Notes: generated by a model not told the origin, from the letters alone. A DNA stretch of 64,000 nucleotides from an uncultured Trueperaceae bacterium (GCA_937873495.1 CALMXZ010000012.1:186001-250000), one strand, 5' to 3'; shown: positions 1 through 9,432, counted from the first letter of the stretch. Numbers and translations: made by a program.

Positions 1-939
1 GCGGCCCGGTTCGACGCGAGCGACGGTGGCGGACGCCTGCCCGCTCCGCGCCTGTGCGAGCTCGCGGAGGCGCGCCTCGAGCCGTGGGCCGCGGCGCACG
101 TCGCCAGGCTGAGCGCGGCTTTGACGGCGCCGGGCGAGCTCGACCCGACCGCCACCTACCTCGACCTGCTAGGCACGATAGGGAACGGCCCCGCCGCGCT
201 CCATCCGGTGACGCGGTGGCGCTCCGGCAAGCTCGAGCCCGTGCTTCACCCCGACCTCCCGGACTGGGCGGCGCTGGTAGGGCTGGAAGGCCCCCTGAGC
301 GCCCTGGCCCGGAACACGGAGGCGCTGCTGGCAGGCGGCAGGGCGAACGACTGCCTCCTCTACGGCGCGCGGGGCAGCGGCAAGTCGACGGCCGTGCGGG
401 GGCTGGCTCGGCGGTACGTCGAGCGCGGCCTGCGCCTGGTGGAGCTGCAGCCGGAGCAGCTCGACTCGCTACCGGAGCTAGTCGAACTGCTGAGGCCCCA
501 GCCTCTCAAATTCGTGCTCTTCGTCGACGACCTCGCCTTCGAGGCGGACGACGGGCGCTACCGACCGCTCAAGAGCCTGCTCGAGGGCGGCGTGACGCGG
601 CGACCGGAGAACACCACCCTCTACGCCACCTCGAACCGGCGCCACCTGGTGCGCGAGCGGTTGCGCGACCGGCCAGACCCGTTGGACGACGACGTGCACG
701 CCTGGGATACCCACCACGAGCGCCTGGCGCTCGCCGACCGGTTCGGCCTCGTCATCACGTTCCCGGCCGCCGACCAACGCGCCTACCTGGCGGTCGTGCG
801 CGCCCTGGCCGCCCAGCTAGGCGTATGGGCGAAGGGGGCCGAGTTGGACGAGCTGGCACTGCGGTTCGCCGAGTGGAACAACGGCTACTCGGGGCGGGCC
901 GCGAGGCAGTTCGTCGACACGCTGCTTGACGCGCGCTGA
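1..939 (+). CDS. DUF815-family AAA+ ATPase, 5' end outside window
   Basis: The frame is open from base 1, so the start lies upstream of the window. A Walker A motif GARGSGKST is at 364-390 and a Walker B strand FVLFVDDLAF at 511-540. Downstream is the string TTLYATSNRRHLVRER, typical of DUF815 ATPases, which are AAA+-like proteins of about 300-450 residues with no settled function. The C-terminal part (VITFPAADQRAYLAVV and the sensor-like region NNGYSGRAARQF) is complete to the TGA stop. It is a cytosolic ATPase by sequence; its substrate cannot be inferred from the neighbourhood. The following gene has its own promoter-like -10, so the two are probably separate transcripts. Confidence 0.85.
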   Translation, partial: AARFDASDGGGRLPAPRLCELAEARLEPWAAAHVARLSAALTAPGELDPTATYLDLLGTIGNGPAALHPVTRWRSGKLEPVLHPDLPDWAALVGLEGPLSALARNTEALLAGGRANDCLLYGARGSGKSTAVRGLARRYVERGLRLVELQPEQLDSLPELVELLRPQPLKFVLFVDDLAFEADDGRYRPLKSLLEGGVTRRPENTTLYATSNRRHLVRERLRDRPDPLDDDVHAWDTHHERLALADRFGLVITFPAADQRAYLAVVRALAAQLGVWAKGAELDELALRFAEWNNGYSGRAARQFVDTLLDAR

Positions 940-971
940 CGGGCGCGACCGACCGGCGGGTCTGCTGTCAC

Positions 972-1001
972 TTCTGGAACGGGGCGGTCCGGCGGTAGCG
1001 T
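972..1001 (+). promoter_or_regulatory. Promoter of the P-type ATPase gene
   Basis: TAGCGT at 996-1001 lies 9 bases before ATG 1011, with a weak -35 (TTCTGG, 972-977) at an 18-base spacer. No ribosome-binding site fits between, so a nearly leaderless transcript is likely. Confidence 0.5.
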
Positions 1002-1010
1002 TCGGATGGT

Positions 1011-3917
1011 ATGGGCGCACCTGCCGAGAAGGCGACTGCGAGACGCCGGCGGGGGGAAGGCCGGCCGGCCGGCGACGAGCACCCTAGTGCAGGGCGGATG
1101 GACGCCCCGTGGGCGGAGGCGCCGGAGACGGCGCTGGCGCGGCTCGGTGTCGACCAGGCCCGCGGGCTCTCGCACGATGCGGTCGAGGGGCTCAGGCTCC
1201 GCTTCGGCGGCAACGTTCTGGACGTAGCGGGTCGGCGGCCCGCCCTCGCCGTCCTGGTCGAACAGTTCAAGTCCGTGCTCGTCGCTCTGCTGGCCGTGGC
1301 CGCCGGCTTGTCCGCGTACTTCGGCCAACTGGCCGAGGCGGTCGCCGTCCTCGTCGTGCTCGTCCTGAACGCCCTGATCGGTTTCGTGACGGAGCTGCGC
1401 GCTGTGCGCTCGGTCGAGGCCCTGAAGCGGCTGGGCGCGGCGCACGCCCGTGTCAGGCGCGCCGGTATGCTCCAGACCGTCCCGGCCGAAGACCTTGTGC
1501 CCGGCGACATCCTCCTCGTCGAGGCCGGTGACGTCGTCAGCGCCGATGCGCGCCTCCTGAAGTGCAGCAGGTTGGAGGTCGACGAATCGAGCCTCACGGG
1601 CGAGTCCGTGCCTGTCGCCAAGGAGCCCGCGGCCGTGGAGGCAGGCGCCCCGTTGCCGGAGCGGTCGTCGATGCTGTACAAGGGCACGGCCGTGACCAGG
1701 GGCGGCGGCGAGGCCGTGGTCGTGGCCACGGGCATGGCCACGGAGCTCGGCCGGATCAGCCGGCTCGTCATGACCGCGCGGGCTCCCGGTTCGGACGGCG
1801 GCGGCACGCCCCTCGAGCGGCGCTTGGACGGCCTCGCGCACCGTCTCGTGTGGCTGACCCTCGGGGTCGCCGTCCTCGTCACGTTGACCGGCCTCGGGAG
1901 CGGCAAGGACTGGCTCGTCCTCCTCGAGACGGCCATCGCGTTGGCGGTCGCCACCGTGCCGGAGGGGCTGCCCATCATCGCGACCTTGACGCTCGCTCAG
2001 GGTGTGAGGCGCATGGCGCGCCGCAACGCCCTCGTCAACCGGCTGGCCGCCGTCGAGACCCTCGGCGCCACGAGCGTGATCATCACGGACAAGACGGGGA
2101 CGTTGACGGAGAACCGCATGGCGGTCGCGAGCGTCTGGCTACCGGCCGGGGAAGTGGGCCCCGCTGACGTCGCGTCGGCCGACGGTAGCGGGGCGGTCGG
2201 TGCGGAACCCGGTGCCGCCGGCGCGGTCGACGCTCGGCGCCGTGGCGAGCCCGACCTGCGCGAGCAGCTCATGCACGCGCTCACCGCCGCTGCCCTGTGC
2301 GTTACGGCCGAGCTGCCTCCCGTTCGGGGAACGTCGCTGGAGCCGCAGGCGAGCGAGGGCGGGGTGGGCGACCCGTTGGAGCTGGCCCTGCTGCGCGCGG
2401 CGCGGGCGGCCGGCCTGGAGCGCGCCGAACTACTCGCGCGCCACCCCGAGCTGCGCCAGGAAGCGTTCGACTCCAACACGCGCGTCATGGCCACCACCCA
2501 CCGGCTCGGCGCCGAGCGCGGCGGCGGGGTGCAGAGCCCCGGCGGCGGCCAGGACGACCGCCCAGGTGCGTCCGGCACGTGGCAGATCGTCAAGGGTGCC
2601 CCAGGAGCCGTCGTTGCCGCCTCCACCACGTTGGCGGACGGCCGCTCGACCCCGCTCGACGCCGCCGCGCGCGAGGCGTGGTTGGAACGGAATCGCGCCA
2701 TGGCGGCGCGCGGCCTGCGCGTGCTGGCGTTGGCGGAGCGTACGAGCGGCGCGGCGGACGAGGCCGGGTCGAAGGGCGCGCCTGAGGAGGGGCTTGCCGA
2801 CCTGGCGCTCATCGGGCTCGTCGGCTTGGCCGACCCGCCGCGCGCCGAGGTGCGGAGCGTCCTCGAGCGGTGCAGGGTCGCGGGGATCCGCGTGGTCATG
2901 GCGACAGGCGATCAGGCGGCGACCGCGAGCGCCGTCGCCGCGGCCGTCGGCCTCGAGACGCCCCAGCTGGTGGTGGACGGCCGGACCATGGCGCGGCGCC
3001 TGGGCGACGGCGCGGCGGGGGAGGCCGAGCTCCTGGCGGCCTCGGTCTTCGCGCGCGTGGCGCCCGAGCAGAAGCTCGAACTGATAGCCCTCCATCAGAG
3101 TGCCGGCAACGTGGTCGCCATGACCGGTGACGGCGTGAACGATGCGCCGGCGCTGCGGCAGGCCGACATCGGCGTCGCGATGGGGCGCGCGGGCACGGAC
3201 GTCGCGCGCGAGGCGGCGGACATGGTCCTCCTTGACGACGCCTTCGGCACGATCGTCGCGGCCGTGCGAGAGGGGCGGATCGTGTTCGAGAACGTCCGCG
3301 CCTTCGTCCTCTACCTGCTCTCCTGCAACCTGAGCGAGGTCCTGGTGGTCGGGCTCGCGGCCGTGATGGGCTTCCCGCTCCCGCTCCTACCGCTGCAGAT
3401 CCTCTTCCTCAACCTCGTGACGGACGTCTTCCCGGCCCTCGCGCTCGGCGCCGGTCGCGGCGACCCGCGCGGGCTGTCGCGTCCCCCGCGCCCCGCGGCG
3501 GAAGCGCTCCTCGCCCGGCGCCATTGGGGCGCGGTCGTCGGCTACGGCGCCGTGCTGACGGCCGCGACCCTCGCAGCCTTCGCCGCGGCGCTCGAGCTGC
3601 CGGGCGCCACCGTCTCGGAAGCTGTAACGGTCGCGTTCATCGGCTTGGCACTTGGCCAGATCTGGCACGTGTTCAACATGCGCGAGCCCGGTACGCCGCT
3701 CGTGCGGAACCAACTCACCCGCAACCCCTGGGTGTGGGCGGCGACCGTCGGCTGCACGCTCCTGGTCCTGCTCGCCGTGGCGTTGCCGCCGCTGCGCCTC
3801 GTGCTGCAGGTGGCGGTGCCGTCGCCGGCTGGCTGGCTGTTGGCCGTGGCGGCCGGCGGCGTGCCGCTGCTCGCAGGACAGCTCGGCAAGGCGTTCGGGC
3901 TGGGGCGGGTCGCATGA
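1011..3917 (+). CDS. Ca2+-type (P2A) cation-transporting P-type ATPase
   Basis: This 968-residue protein has the full P-type ATPase order: N-terminal cation-ATPase domain, actuator domain with LTGES, phosphorylation motif DKTGTLT (Asp360 from this start), nucleotide-binding domain and hinge GDGVNDAPAL. Ion-site residues match SERCA-like pumps: VPEGLP in M4, CNLSEV in M5 and NLVTD in M6, so Ca2+ (or Mn2+) export across the inner membrane is the best prediction. The substrate is inferred from these motifs only. The first 29 residues are basic and not family-like. ATG 1098 (MDAPWAEAPE) is an alternative start, but the -10 at 996-1001 favours 1011. A low-complexity Gly/Ala/Asp insert follows the phosphorylation motif. 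The gene converges on the FAD oxidoreductase. Confidence 0.9.
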   Translation: MGAPAEKATARRRRGEGRPAGDEHPSAGRMDAPWAEAPETALARLGVDQARGLSHDAVEGLRLRFGGNVLDVAGRRPALAVLVEQFKSVLVALLAVAAGLSAYFGQLAEAVAVLVVLVLNALIGFVTELRAVRSVEALKRLGAAHARVRRAGMLQTVPAEDLVPGDILLVEAGDVVSADARLLKCSRLEVDESSLTGESVPVAKEPAAVEAGAPLPERSSMLYKGTAVTRGGGEAVVVATGMATELGRISRLVMTARAPGSDGGGTPLERRLDGLAHRLVWLTLGVAVLVTLTGLGSGKDWLVLLETAIALAVATVPEGLPIIATLTLAQGVRRMARRNALVNRLAAVETLGATSVIITDKTGTLTENRMAVASVWLPAGEVGPADVASADGSGAVGAEPGAAGAVDARRRGEPDLREQLMHALTAAALCVTAELPPVRGTSLEPQASEGGVGDPLELALLRAARAAGLERAELLARHPELRQEAFDSNTRVMATTHRLGAERGGGVQSPGGGQDDRPGASGTWQIVKGAPGAVVAASTTLADGRSTPLDAAAREAWLERNRAMAARGLRVLALAERTSGAADEAGSKGAPEEGLADLALIGLVGLADPPRAEVRSVLERCRVAGIRVVMATGDQAATASAVAAAVGLETPQLVVDGRTMARRLGDGAAGEAELLAASVFARVAPEQKLELIALHQSAGNVVAMTGDGVNDAPALRQADIGVAMGRAGTDVAREAADMVLLDDAFGTIVAAVREGRIVFENVRAFVLYLLSCNLSEVLVVGLAAVMGFPLPLLPLQILFLNLVTDVFPALALGAGRGDPRGLSRPPRPAAEALLARRHWGAVVGYGAVLTAATLAAFAAALELPGATVSEAVTVAFIGLALGQIWHVFNMREPGTPLVRNQLTRNPWVWAATVGCTLLVLLAVALPPLRLVLQVAVPSPAGWLLAVAAGGVPLLAGQLGKAFGLGRVA

Positions 3918-3975
3918 GAGCCGAGCGGCCGCGTCCCGCCCGGCCCCGCCGCCACGCTCCGTCCGCGGGGTCGGC

Positions 3976-5787
3976 CTACGGCGCCTCGCCGGCCAGCGCG
4001 GCGGCTAGACGGTAGCTGTCGCCACGCGTGAGCCCCGCCTGGGGCTCAGGGCCGGACGCCAGCCCGGCGATCCGCAAGTCCTCCCACGCCGGACTCGGCG
4101 GGCAGGTGGTGAGCAGGCACGCCGCGCGGGCCAGGACCTCGCCCGCGACCTCGGACGTTAGGGGCGCGCCGGCGTCCTCGGCGACCAGCTCGAGCGTCAG
4201 CTTCACCAGGTCGCCGCCGACGTCGGTCCTGAAGTAGAACCGCGTGGCCACGTTGCTGAGCAAGTAGGCGAAGGACAACGCCGAGACGGGGGCGTCTAGC
4301 TTGGGGTCGTTGTCGTAGCCACCCACCGCCAGGCCGCGCGTGAGCAGCGTGCGGAACGCGCCGTACGCCTGATGATCGACGGGTCCGGCGGGCCGCCGCC
4401 TGCGCGCCTCAGGGAGGTACGCGCCGCGGCCGGCCAACGCTTGCCGCACGCCCATGACGAGGTCCGGGTCGTGTGCGACGGTGCTGGTCGGCACGGCGAG
4501 CCGCACGGCCGTCGCGGCGGCCACGCCGGCCGCCTCGCCCATAGCCATGCCGAACGGCACGACCCGCGCGGAGGCGAACGCCACCGGGTCGTAACCGGCG
4601 CTGCGCCCCACCACCCAGAGGTTGTCGACGGCGGTGGTGGTCATCATGCAGAGCCGGCCACCGTAGATCTCGGGCGCGCCCCACACGAAACCGGCGTCGT
4701 GCGCCGTGAAGCTCTGCGCGTCGAGCGGGTAGCCGCCCGCCGCCACGGCGTCCGCCGTCACGAGGTTGTCGAGCACGGCGTCGACGCTGAGGACGCAGTC
4801 GGCGAGGAGGTGGCGCGACTCGCGCACGTACAGCTCCGAGGCCGCGCCCGCCAGACGCGCGTTCTCGAACCCTGGGAGGTGCTCGCGCAGGTAGGCGACG
4901 ATCGCCGCGCCCTCGCTCAGGCCACGGGCGCGGCCGTCGGCGAGGCTCGCGGGGTCGAGCGGGTCGAGCCCGTACAGCAGGAGCGCGTTGACGAGGACGC
5001 TACCGTCGTTCTGCAAGCCGAGGTTCAAGCCCCGCAGGCGCACGTCCGGTCGGCTCGGCACGTAGGCGGTCGGCACCCCGCCGAAGGAGCCCCATGCCAC
5101 CGTCTCGCGCATGTTGGCGTAGCCGCGCCCGCGCGCGCTCACCCCGCGCCTGAGCGCCTGCCAGTCCACGCCGGCCACGTTCAGGACGAGCGTGTCCGCC
5201 TGGCGCTGCGACACGCCGAAGCGTTCCCAACCGAGATCGAAGGGCGCGTCCGTCTGGGCGGCGAGGTCGGCGTCCGCGCTCGCGTCGACTACCTGCAGCG
5301 CGTTCACCTCCACGCCGAGGTCGGTCAGTTCGATCCCGCGCAGGACGCCGTCCACGTAGCGCGGTGCGACCTGCCCTGCCTCGGTCCACAGCTCGACGCC
5401 GGCATCGGCGAGCATGCGTTGAAAGGCGCGCTCGGCCACCGGGACGTCGAAGGCGTCCATGGCGCCGACCATGCGCCACCAGCGCTGGAAGAGACCGCGC
5501 TGGTAGTTGAAGGGCTGCGTGCGCATGTCGAGCATGTTGAGCTCGCCAAGCACGAACAGTCCGCCGAGGCGCGCGTCCGCCGTCACCATGAGCGTGCGCG
5601 CGCCCTCCTCCGCCGCCGCGACGGCCGCCATGATGCCCTCCGGCTCGCTGCCGTAGACGACGACGTCGAAGTACGCCACCCCGCCGCCGGTCGGGAAGGA
5701 CGGCCCGAGGACGCGTTGCGCCGAGGCCGGGCCGGTCAGGCACGCCGCGAGCGCCGCCAGTGCCAGCAACCTGAGGGCGCCGGTCAC
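3976..5787 (-). CDS. Exported FAD-dependent oxidoreductase (PF12831-like)
   Basis: The predicted start is GTG 5787, which overlaps the upstream gene's TGA stop in a GTGA arrangement; this gives 603 residues. The N-terminus VTGALRLLALAALAACL with a site near ASAQ looks like a signal peptide. A Rossmann fold follows (FDVVVYGSEPEGIMAAVAAA), where the usual GxGxxG glycines are partly replaced (YGSEPEG). This and the region DARLGGLFVLGELNMLD resemble FAD-dependent oxidoreductases of PF12831, often annotated xanthan-lyase-like. An in-frame ATG at 5826 would overlap the upstream gene by 43 bases and add a basic N-terminus. The substrate is unknown. Coupling to a lipid-type glycosyltransferase hints at an envelope role, which is inference. 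Confidence 0.8.
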   Translation of the reverse strand: MTGALRLLALAALAACLTGPASAQRVLGPSFPTGGGVAYFDVVVYGSEPEGIMAAVAAAEEGARTLMVTADARLGGLFVLGELNMLDMRTQPFNYQRGLFQRWWRMVGAMDAFDVPVAERAFQRMLADAGVELWTEAGQVAPRYVDGVLRGIELTDLGVEVNALQVVDASADADLAAQTDAPFDLGWERFGVSQRQADTLVLNVAGVDWQALRRGVSARGRGYANMRETVAWGSFGGVPTAYVPSRPDVRLRGLNLGLQNDGSVLVNALLLYGLDPLDPASLADGRARGLSEGAAIVAYLREHLPGFENARLAGAASELYVRESRHLLADCVLSVDAVLDNLVTADAVAAGGYPLDAQSFTAHDAGFVWGAPEIYGGRLCMMTTTAVDNLWVVGRSAGYDPVAFASARVVPFGMAMGEAAGVAAATAVRLAVPTSTVAHDPDLVMGVRQALAGRGAYLPEARRRRPAGPVDHQAYGAFRTLLTRGLAVGGYDNDPKLDAPVSALSFAYLLSNVATRFYFRTDVGGDLVKLTLELVAEDAGAPLTSEVAGEVLARAACLLTTCPPSPAWEDLRIAGLASGPEPQAGLTRGDSYRLAAALAGEAP

Positions 5788-6938
5788 CGCTCGCGCCCTC
5801 TCGGCACGAGCTCCGAGAGCACGCACTCCGCCACCGTCGCGGCCGAGGTGGGGTGCGCGAGGCCGGCGCAGTTCGCGCGCATCTCGGCAAGTCGGTCTGG
5901 AGCGGCCAGTAGGCGCTTCAGCTTGTGCCCGAGTGTCGTGATGGGCTGGACGCGCACGGCGGCGCCTTGTTCGAGCAGCACGTTGGCGTTCACCTCTTCC
6001 TGCAATGGGTAGGGGCTGGCGATGACCATGGGCAGACCCGCCGCCAACGCCTCGCTGCTGGTGAGGCCTCCCGGCTTCGTGATCGCGACGTCGGCGGCGG
6101 CCATCAGCGTCGGCATGTCGTCCGTGAAGTCAAGGATCCGGAAGCTGACGGGTGCGATCGCCGCGCTGGCCAGCTCCTTGGAGCGGTCGTACAGCTCCTG
6201 ACTGCGCCCGCACACCACCACGACTTGCAGCGGCGAGCGCAGGGCCACGAGCTGCTCGATGACCTCCCGCAGCGTGTCGCCGCCGAGCCCGTTCGCCAGT
6301 AGGAGGAGCACGTCGCTGTCGTGGGCGAGGCCGAGGGTCGTGCGGGCCGCCGCCTTGTCGGGCAGGGTGGCGAACCGGGGATCGATCGGGATGCCCGTGA
6401 CGCGTATCCGGTGGTCGTCGACGCCGGCGGCCAGGAGTTGGGCGCGTACGTCGTCGCTGGCGACGAAGTAGCGCGCTATGCCCGGCTGGAGCCAGAAGGC
6501 GTGGGCGGAGAAGTCCGTGATGACCTCGGCCTGGGGCAGCAGTCGCCGGCGGCGGATGCGACCGGAGACGATCTCGGCGCCGAGGAAGTGCGTGTGCACG
6601 AGGGCGTCGGGGCGATAACGGTCGATGAGGCCGGGAACCTCGTAGGAGAGGAGGCGCGTAACGCGCGCCCGCAGGCGCTCCTGCACGCCCTTGTACTCGC
6701 TCGGGTTGCGGCCCAAGCGCCGACCGAGCCACTCGACCAGGTCGGGCATGGTGCGGATGAGGTCGAGGTAGGCCTGCCGGTAGAGCCGCCTGAACGGCAT
6801 GGACGAGTACTCGAGGAGGTCGATGTGCTCGGCTTGCGCACCTTGCGCGCAGAAGGCGGTGTGCAGCGCCTTGCCGGCGGCCACGTGGCCGCCGCCTACC
6901 GAAGCGGACAGGATCAGCACCCGTGGCGGATCGGTCAC
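5784..6938 (-). CDS. MGDG-synthase-like glycosyltransferase (GT28 family)
   Basis: GTG 6938 begins VTDPPRVLILSASVGGGH, the normal N-terminus of the family, giving 384 residues. The motif SASVGGGHVAAGKAL belongs to the MGDG-synthase N-terminal domain (PF06925). The C-terminal ITKPGGLTSSEALAAGLPMV and QEEVNANVL form the UDP-sugar-binding half. Related enzymes transfer glucose or galactose to diacylglycerol at the inner face of the cytoplasmic membrane, producing glycolipids. The reading frame is open further upstream to 7169, but that would run into the divergent lipoprotein gene. The stop overlaps the start of the FAD oxidoreductase by four bases, indicating translational coupling. The sugar and acceptor cannot be told from the sequence. 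Confidence 0.88.
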   Translation of the reverse strand: MTDPPRVLILSASVGGGHVAAGKALHTAFCAQGAQAEHIDLLEYSSMPFRRLYRQAYLDLIRTMPDLVEWLGRRLGRNPSEYKGVQERLRARVTRLLSYEVPGLIDRYRPDALVHTHFLGAEIVSGRIRRRRLLPQAEVITDFSAHAFWLQPGIARYFVASDDVRAQLLAAGVDDHRIRVTGIPIDPRFATLPDKAAARTTLGLAHDSDVLLLLANGLGGDTLREVIEQLVALRSPLQVVVVCGRSQELYDRSKELASAAIAPVSFRILDFTDDMPTLMAAADVAITKPGGLTSSEALAAGLPMVIASPYPLQEEVNANVLLEQGAAVRVQPITTLGHKLKRLLAAPDRLAEMRANCAGLAHPTSAATVAECVLSELVPRGRER

Positions 6939-7059
6939 GGCCGGAGCATAGCAAGGGAAGCCGCGGGCTTGGGAAGCGCCGGGGCGGCCGCCCCGCCCAC
7001 CGACGAACGCGTTAACGCTCCACCACGAACCGCCTGCCAAGTTCTCAAGAAGCCGGTGA

Positions 7060-7078
7060 TAGCATGCGACACGGAGGG
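7060..7078 (+). promoter_or_regulatory. Probable -10 and RBS of the PrcB-like lipoprotein gene
   Basis: TAGCAT at 7060-7065 is a plausible -10. GGAGGG at 7073-7078 sits 5 bases before ATG 7084, so this gene has a classical ribosome-binding site, unlike most monocistronic genes nearby. Confidence 0.45.
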
Positions 7079-7083
7079 TCCGA

Positions 7084-8160
7084 ATGCCACGAATCTGGCT
7101 GCTGCTCGCCGTCATCGGCGTTACTCTCGCGGGGTGCGTGCCTACCTCGGCGCTTAGGATGGACGACATTTACCTGTACGGAGCCGAGAACGCCCGGCTG
7201 ACCTACTTCTACGGCGAGGCCGGTCAGATCCTGTACGACGGCGGGAGCCTGACGCTCGCTGAGCCGGCCGATTCGGCCACGCCGGCGGGGGCGTACGCCG
7301 TGAAGGGCGCGCTCCTGGCCGGCGGCAAGCCGTTCTTGCGCGTCGCCGTCGAGCCGCTGCGTGTCGAGCCGATCGTCGTCAGCCGCATCCCGTTCACGAC
7401 CGACTTGCAGGTGGCCGTGCAGGGGGATGTCGAAGAGGTCGTCTACTACGACGGGCAGTCGTTCCTCCGCCTGCTGCAGGCGGAGGATGCCGGCACGGTG
7501 CGGCCGGTGGTGCCGAGACCGCGCCTCAACGGGCTCCGGGGGTTCGGTCAACTCACGAACGCCGAGGCCGACGCGCTCGCCGCCGCCCTCACGGCGAGCG
7601 GCAGACCGTTCGCGCTCGCGTCGCTGCCCCTCGCCACCCTGCCGGCGCACGCCGTCGACGGTCTGTCCGAACATCGCCGTACCGGTGTCTACGTCCAGCG
7701 CGAGATTGCCACGGACGCGTCCGCGTACCGGCCCGCGCCGGAGCGCCTGGCGTGGGACGTGGTGGCGCGCGGCGACCAGGCCGTCGGCTTCGCCGCCGCG
7801 AGCTACCAACTCATCACCAGCCAGACCGAGCTCGTCTCCCTGTGGCAGCGCGCCTACGGGAGCCGGCTGACCGTCCCGCCGCTGCCGAACCTCGACTTCC
7901 GCCGCGAGACGGTCGTCGCCGTGTTCATGGGTAGCCGCTCGACGGGCGGGTACGGGCTGGACGTCAAGGACGTGCGTGACGAGGAGGGCGAGCTCTACAT
8001 CGACCTGGTCGTGACCGAGCCCGCGCCCGGTGCCATCACCACGCAGGCGCTCACCAGCCCCTGGCTCCTCCTGCGCGTCCAGCGCGGCGGCTACGCCGCG
8101 GCGTGGCTGCGCGACCCGTCCTCCGGCAACCTGATCGGGGTGGCGCGCGCGGACCGGTGA
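7084..8160 (+). CDS. Lipoprotein with C-terminal PrcB-like domain
   Basis: The 358-residue product starts with a lipoprotein signal peptide ending LAGC (lipidated Cys18). The C-terminal third carries the pattern of PrcB C-terminal domains (PF14343): SYQLITSQTELVSLW, then VVAVFMGSRSTGGYGLDV and VTEPAPGAITTQALTSPWLL. PrcB was named as a subunit of a surface protease complex in spirochetes; many bacteria carry the domain in lipoproteins of unknown role. The middle (residues about 40-200) is not recognised and is rich in short beta-strand-like stretches. Divergent from the glycosyltransferase, with 145 bases between the two starts. Membrane-anchored location is well supported; function is not. 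Confidence 0.8.
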   Translation: MPRIWLLLAVIGVTLAGCVPTSALRMDDIYLYGAENARLTYFYGEAGQILYDGGSLTLAEPADSATPAGAYAVKGALLAGGKPFLRVAVEPLRVEPIVVSRIPFTTDLQVAVQGDVEEVVYYDGQSFLRLLQAEDAGTVRPVVPRPRLNGLRGFGQLTNAEADALAAALTASGRPFALASLPLATLPAHAVDGLSEHRRTGVYVQREIATDASAYRPAPERLAWDVVARGDQAVGFAAASYQLITSQTELVSLWQRAYGSRLTVPPLPNLDFRRETVVAVFMGSRSTGGYGLDVKDVRDEEGELYIDLVVTEPAPGAITTQALTSPWLLLRVQRGGYAAAWLRDPSSGNLIGVARADR

Positions 8161-8261
8161 CCGCTTGGCCGGACGCCGAGCCATCCGACCGCTGCCTGAC
8201 CGACCGGGCCGAGCGCTACCCGGCGCCCGGCCCGGCGCCTCGCCGTTCGTTCGGGAGCGCC

Positions 8262-9410
8262 TCAGGTGAGCGCCATCGGCTCGAACAGACGCCGGTACTC
8301 CTCGTTCGCGTAGCGGTCCGTCATGCCCGCGATGTAGTCCGTGACCGCCCGTTCCAGCCCCAGTGCCTGCGCCTGGACCACGGTGTCGGGCGGGAGCATG
8401 TCCGGTAGCTCGATGTAGGCGTGGTAGATGCGCTCCAGCACGAGGCGCGCCTTGTGGGTCATGCGGATGAGGCGGTGGTGGAAGTAGAAGTTCCGGTAGA
8501 GGAACTCCTTGAGCTGGGCCAGCTGCTCGCCCATGGCCTCGGACGGTCCGAGGAGCTTGCTCCCCGCGCGGCGCACGTCGTCGAGCGTGCGCACGCCGTG
8601 CTCGGTGAGGCGCGCGTCCGTGGCGTGGACGACGTCCGTGATCACGTCGCCGAGGAGCTCGCGGATCAGCACGTAGCGCTGCGATGAATCGAAGCGTTCC
8701 GGGTTCAGGCCGAGGCGCGTCATCAGCTCGCCGACGATAGGGACGGTGGCGACGTCCGTCGGCTTCAGGTGGCCGGAGCGCAGCCCGTCATCGAGGTCGT
8801 GGGCGTTGTAGGCGACCTCGTCGGCGACGTTGACGACCTGGGCCTCGAGGGTGGGTTGCACGTCCGGCTCCCAGCTCGGGTCGGGGACGTCGTACTTCGT
8901 CTCGTGCTTCATGATCCCCTCGAGCGTCTCCCACGTGAGGTTGAGGCCGGGGAACCCGGGGTAGCGCCGTTCGAGCTCCGTGACGATGCGCAGGCTCTGG
9001 CGGTTGTGGTCGAAACCGCCGACGTCGACCGCCAGTTCGTTGAGCGCCTTCTCGCCGGCGTGCCCGAAGGGCGGGTGACCAAGGTCGTGCGCGAGGGCGA
9101 TGGTCTCCGCGAGGTCCTCGTTGAGGCCGAGCGCGCGCGCGATGCTGGTGGCCACCTGCGCCACCTCGAGCGTATGGGTGAGGCGCGTGCGGTAGTAGTC
9201 GCCCTCGTAGTTGACGAACACCTGCGTCTTGTACTCGAGGCGCCTGAACGCGCTCGTGTGCACGACGCGGTCGCGGTCCTTCTGGAAGGCCGTGCGGTAG
9301 GCGCTCTCGCTCTCGGGGTGGAGGCGCCCGCGCGACTCGGCCGCCAGCGCAGCGTAAGGGGCGAGGGTCTGGCGTTCGCCCCGCTCGAGCTGTTCACGCG
9401 TCATGAGCAT
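8262..9410 (-). CDS. dgt: Deoxyguanosinetriphosphate triphosphohydrolase-like HD protein
   Basis: The protein is 382 residues from ATG 9410 (MLMTREQLERGE), or 380 from ATG 9404. The HD-domain core is visible as LTHTLEVAQVATSIARALGLN and HDLGHPPFGHAGE, with the upstream substrate-site element FRRLEYKTQVF. Family members hydrolyse dNTPs to deoxynucleosides and triphosphate, and in Thermus and Deinococcus relatives are tuned by other dNTPs. An earlier in-frame ATG at 9443 is rejected because it would overlap the divergent hisN start and the -10. The gene is divergent from the hisN-like gene with only 22 bases between starts. Confidence 0.9.
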   Translation of the reverse strand: MLMTREQLERGERQTLAPYAALAAESRGRLHPESESAYRTAFQKDRDRVVHTSAFRRLEYKTQVFVNYEGDYYRTRLTHTLEVAQVATSIARALGLNEDLAETIALAHDLGHPPFGHAGEKALNELAVDVGGFDHNRQSLRIVTELERRYPGFPGLNLTWETLEGIMKHETKYDVPDPSWEPDVQPTLEAQVVNVADEVAYNAHDLDDGLRSGHLKPTDVATVPIVGELMTRLGLNPERFDSSQRYVLIRELLGDVITDVVHATDARLTEHGVRTLDDVRRAGSKLLGPSEAMGEQLAQLKEFLYRNFYFHHRLIRMTHKARLVLERIYHAYIELPDMLPPDTVVQAQALGLERAVTDYIAGMTDRYANEEYRRLFEPMALT

Positions 9411-9418
9411 GGTGGCGT

Positions 9419-9425
9419 TATCGTA
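9419..9425. promoter_or_regulatory. Shared symmetric -10 element, dgt / hisN
   Basis: The heptamer TATCGTA reads TATCGT on the plus strand (9419-9424, 8 bases before ATG 9433) and TACGAT on the minus strand (9425-9420, 9 bases before ATG 9410). Both fit TANNNT, so one sequence can serve transcription in both directions with almost no 5' leader. Confidence 0.65.
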
Positions 9426-9432
9426 CCAAGCC

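Noticed and set aside
4372-6012. 546-codon plus-strand open frame
   Set aside because: It lies entirely antisense to the FAD oxidoreductase and glycosyltransferase genes, which have clear motifs. High GC makes such shadow frames common.
8161-8261. Short plus-strand frame continuing past the PrcB-like gene
   Set aside because: It is the tail of another frame across the gap and dgt antisense; no start signal or conserved-looking sequence.
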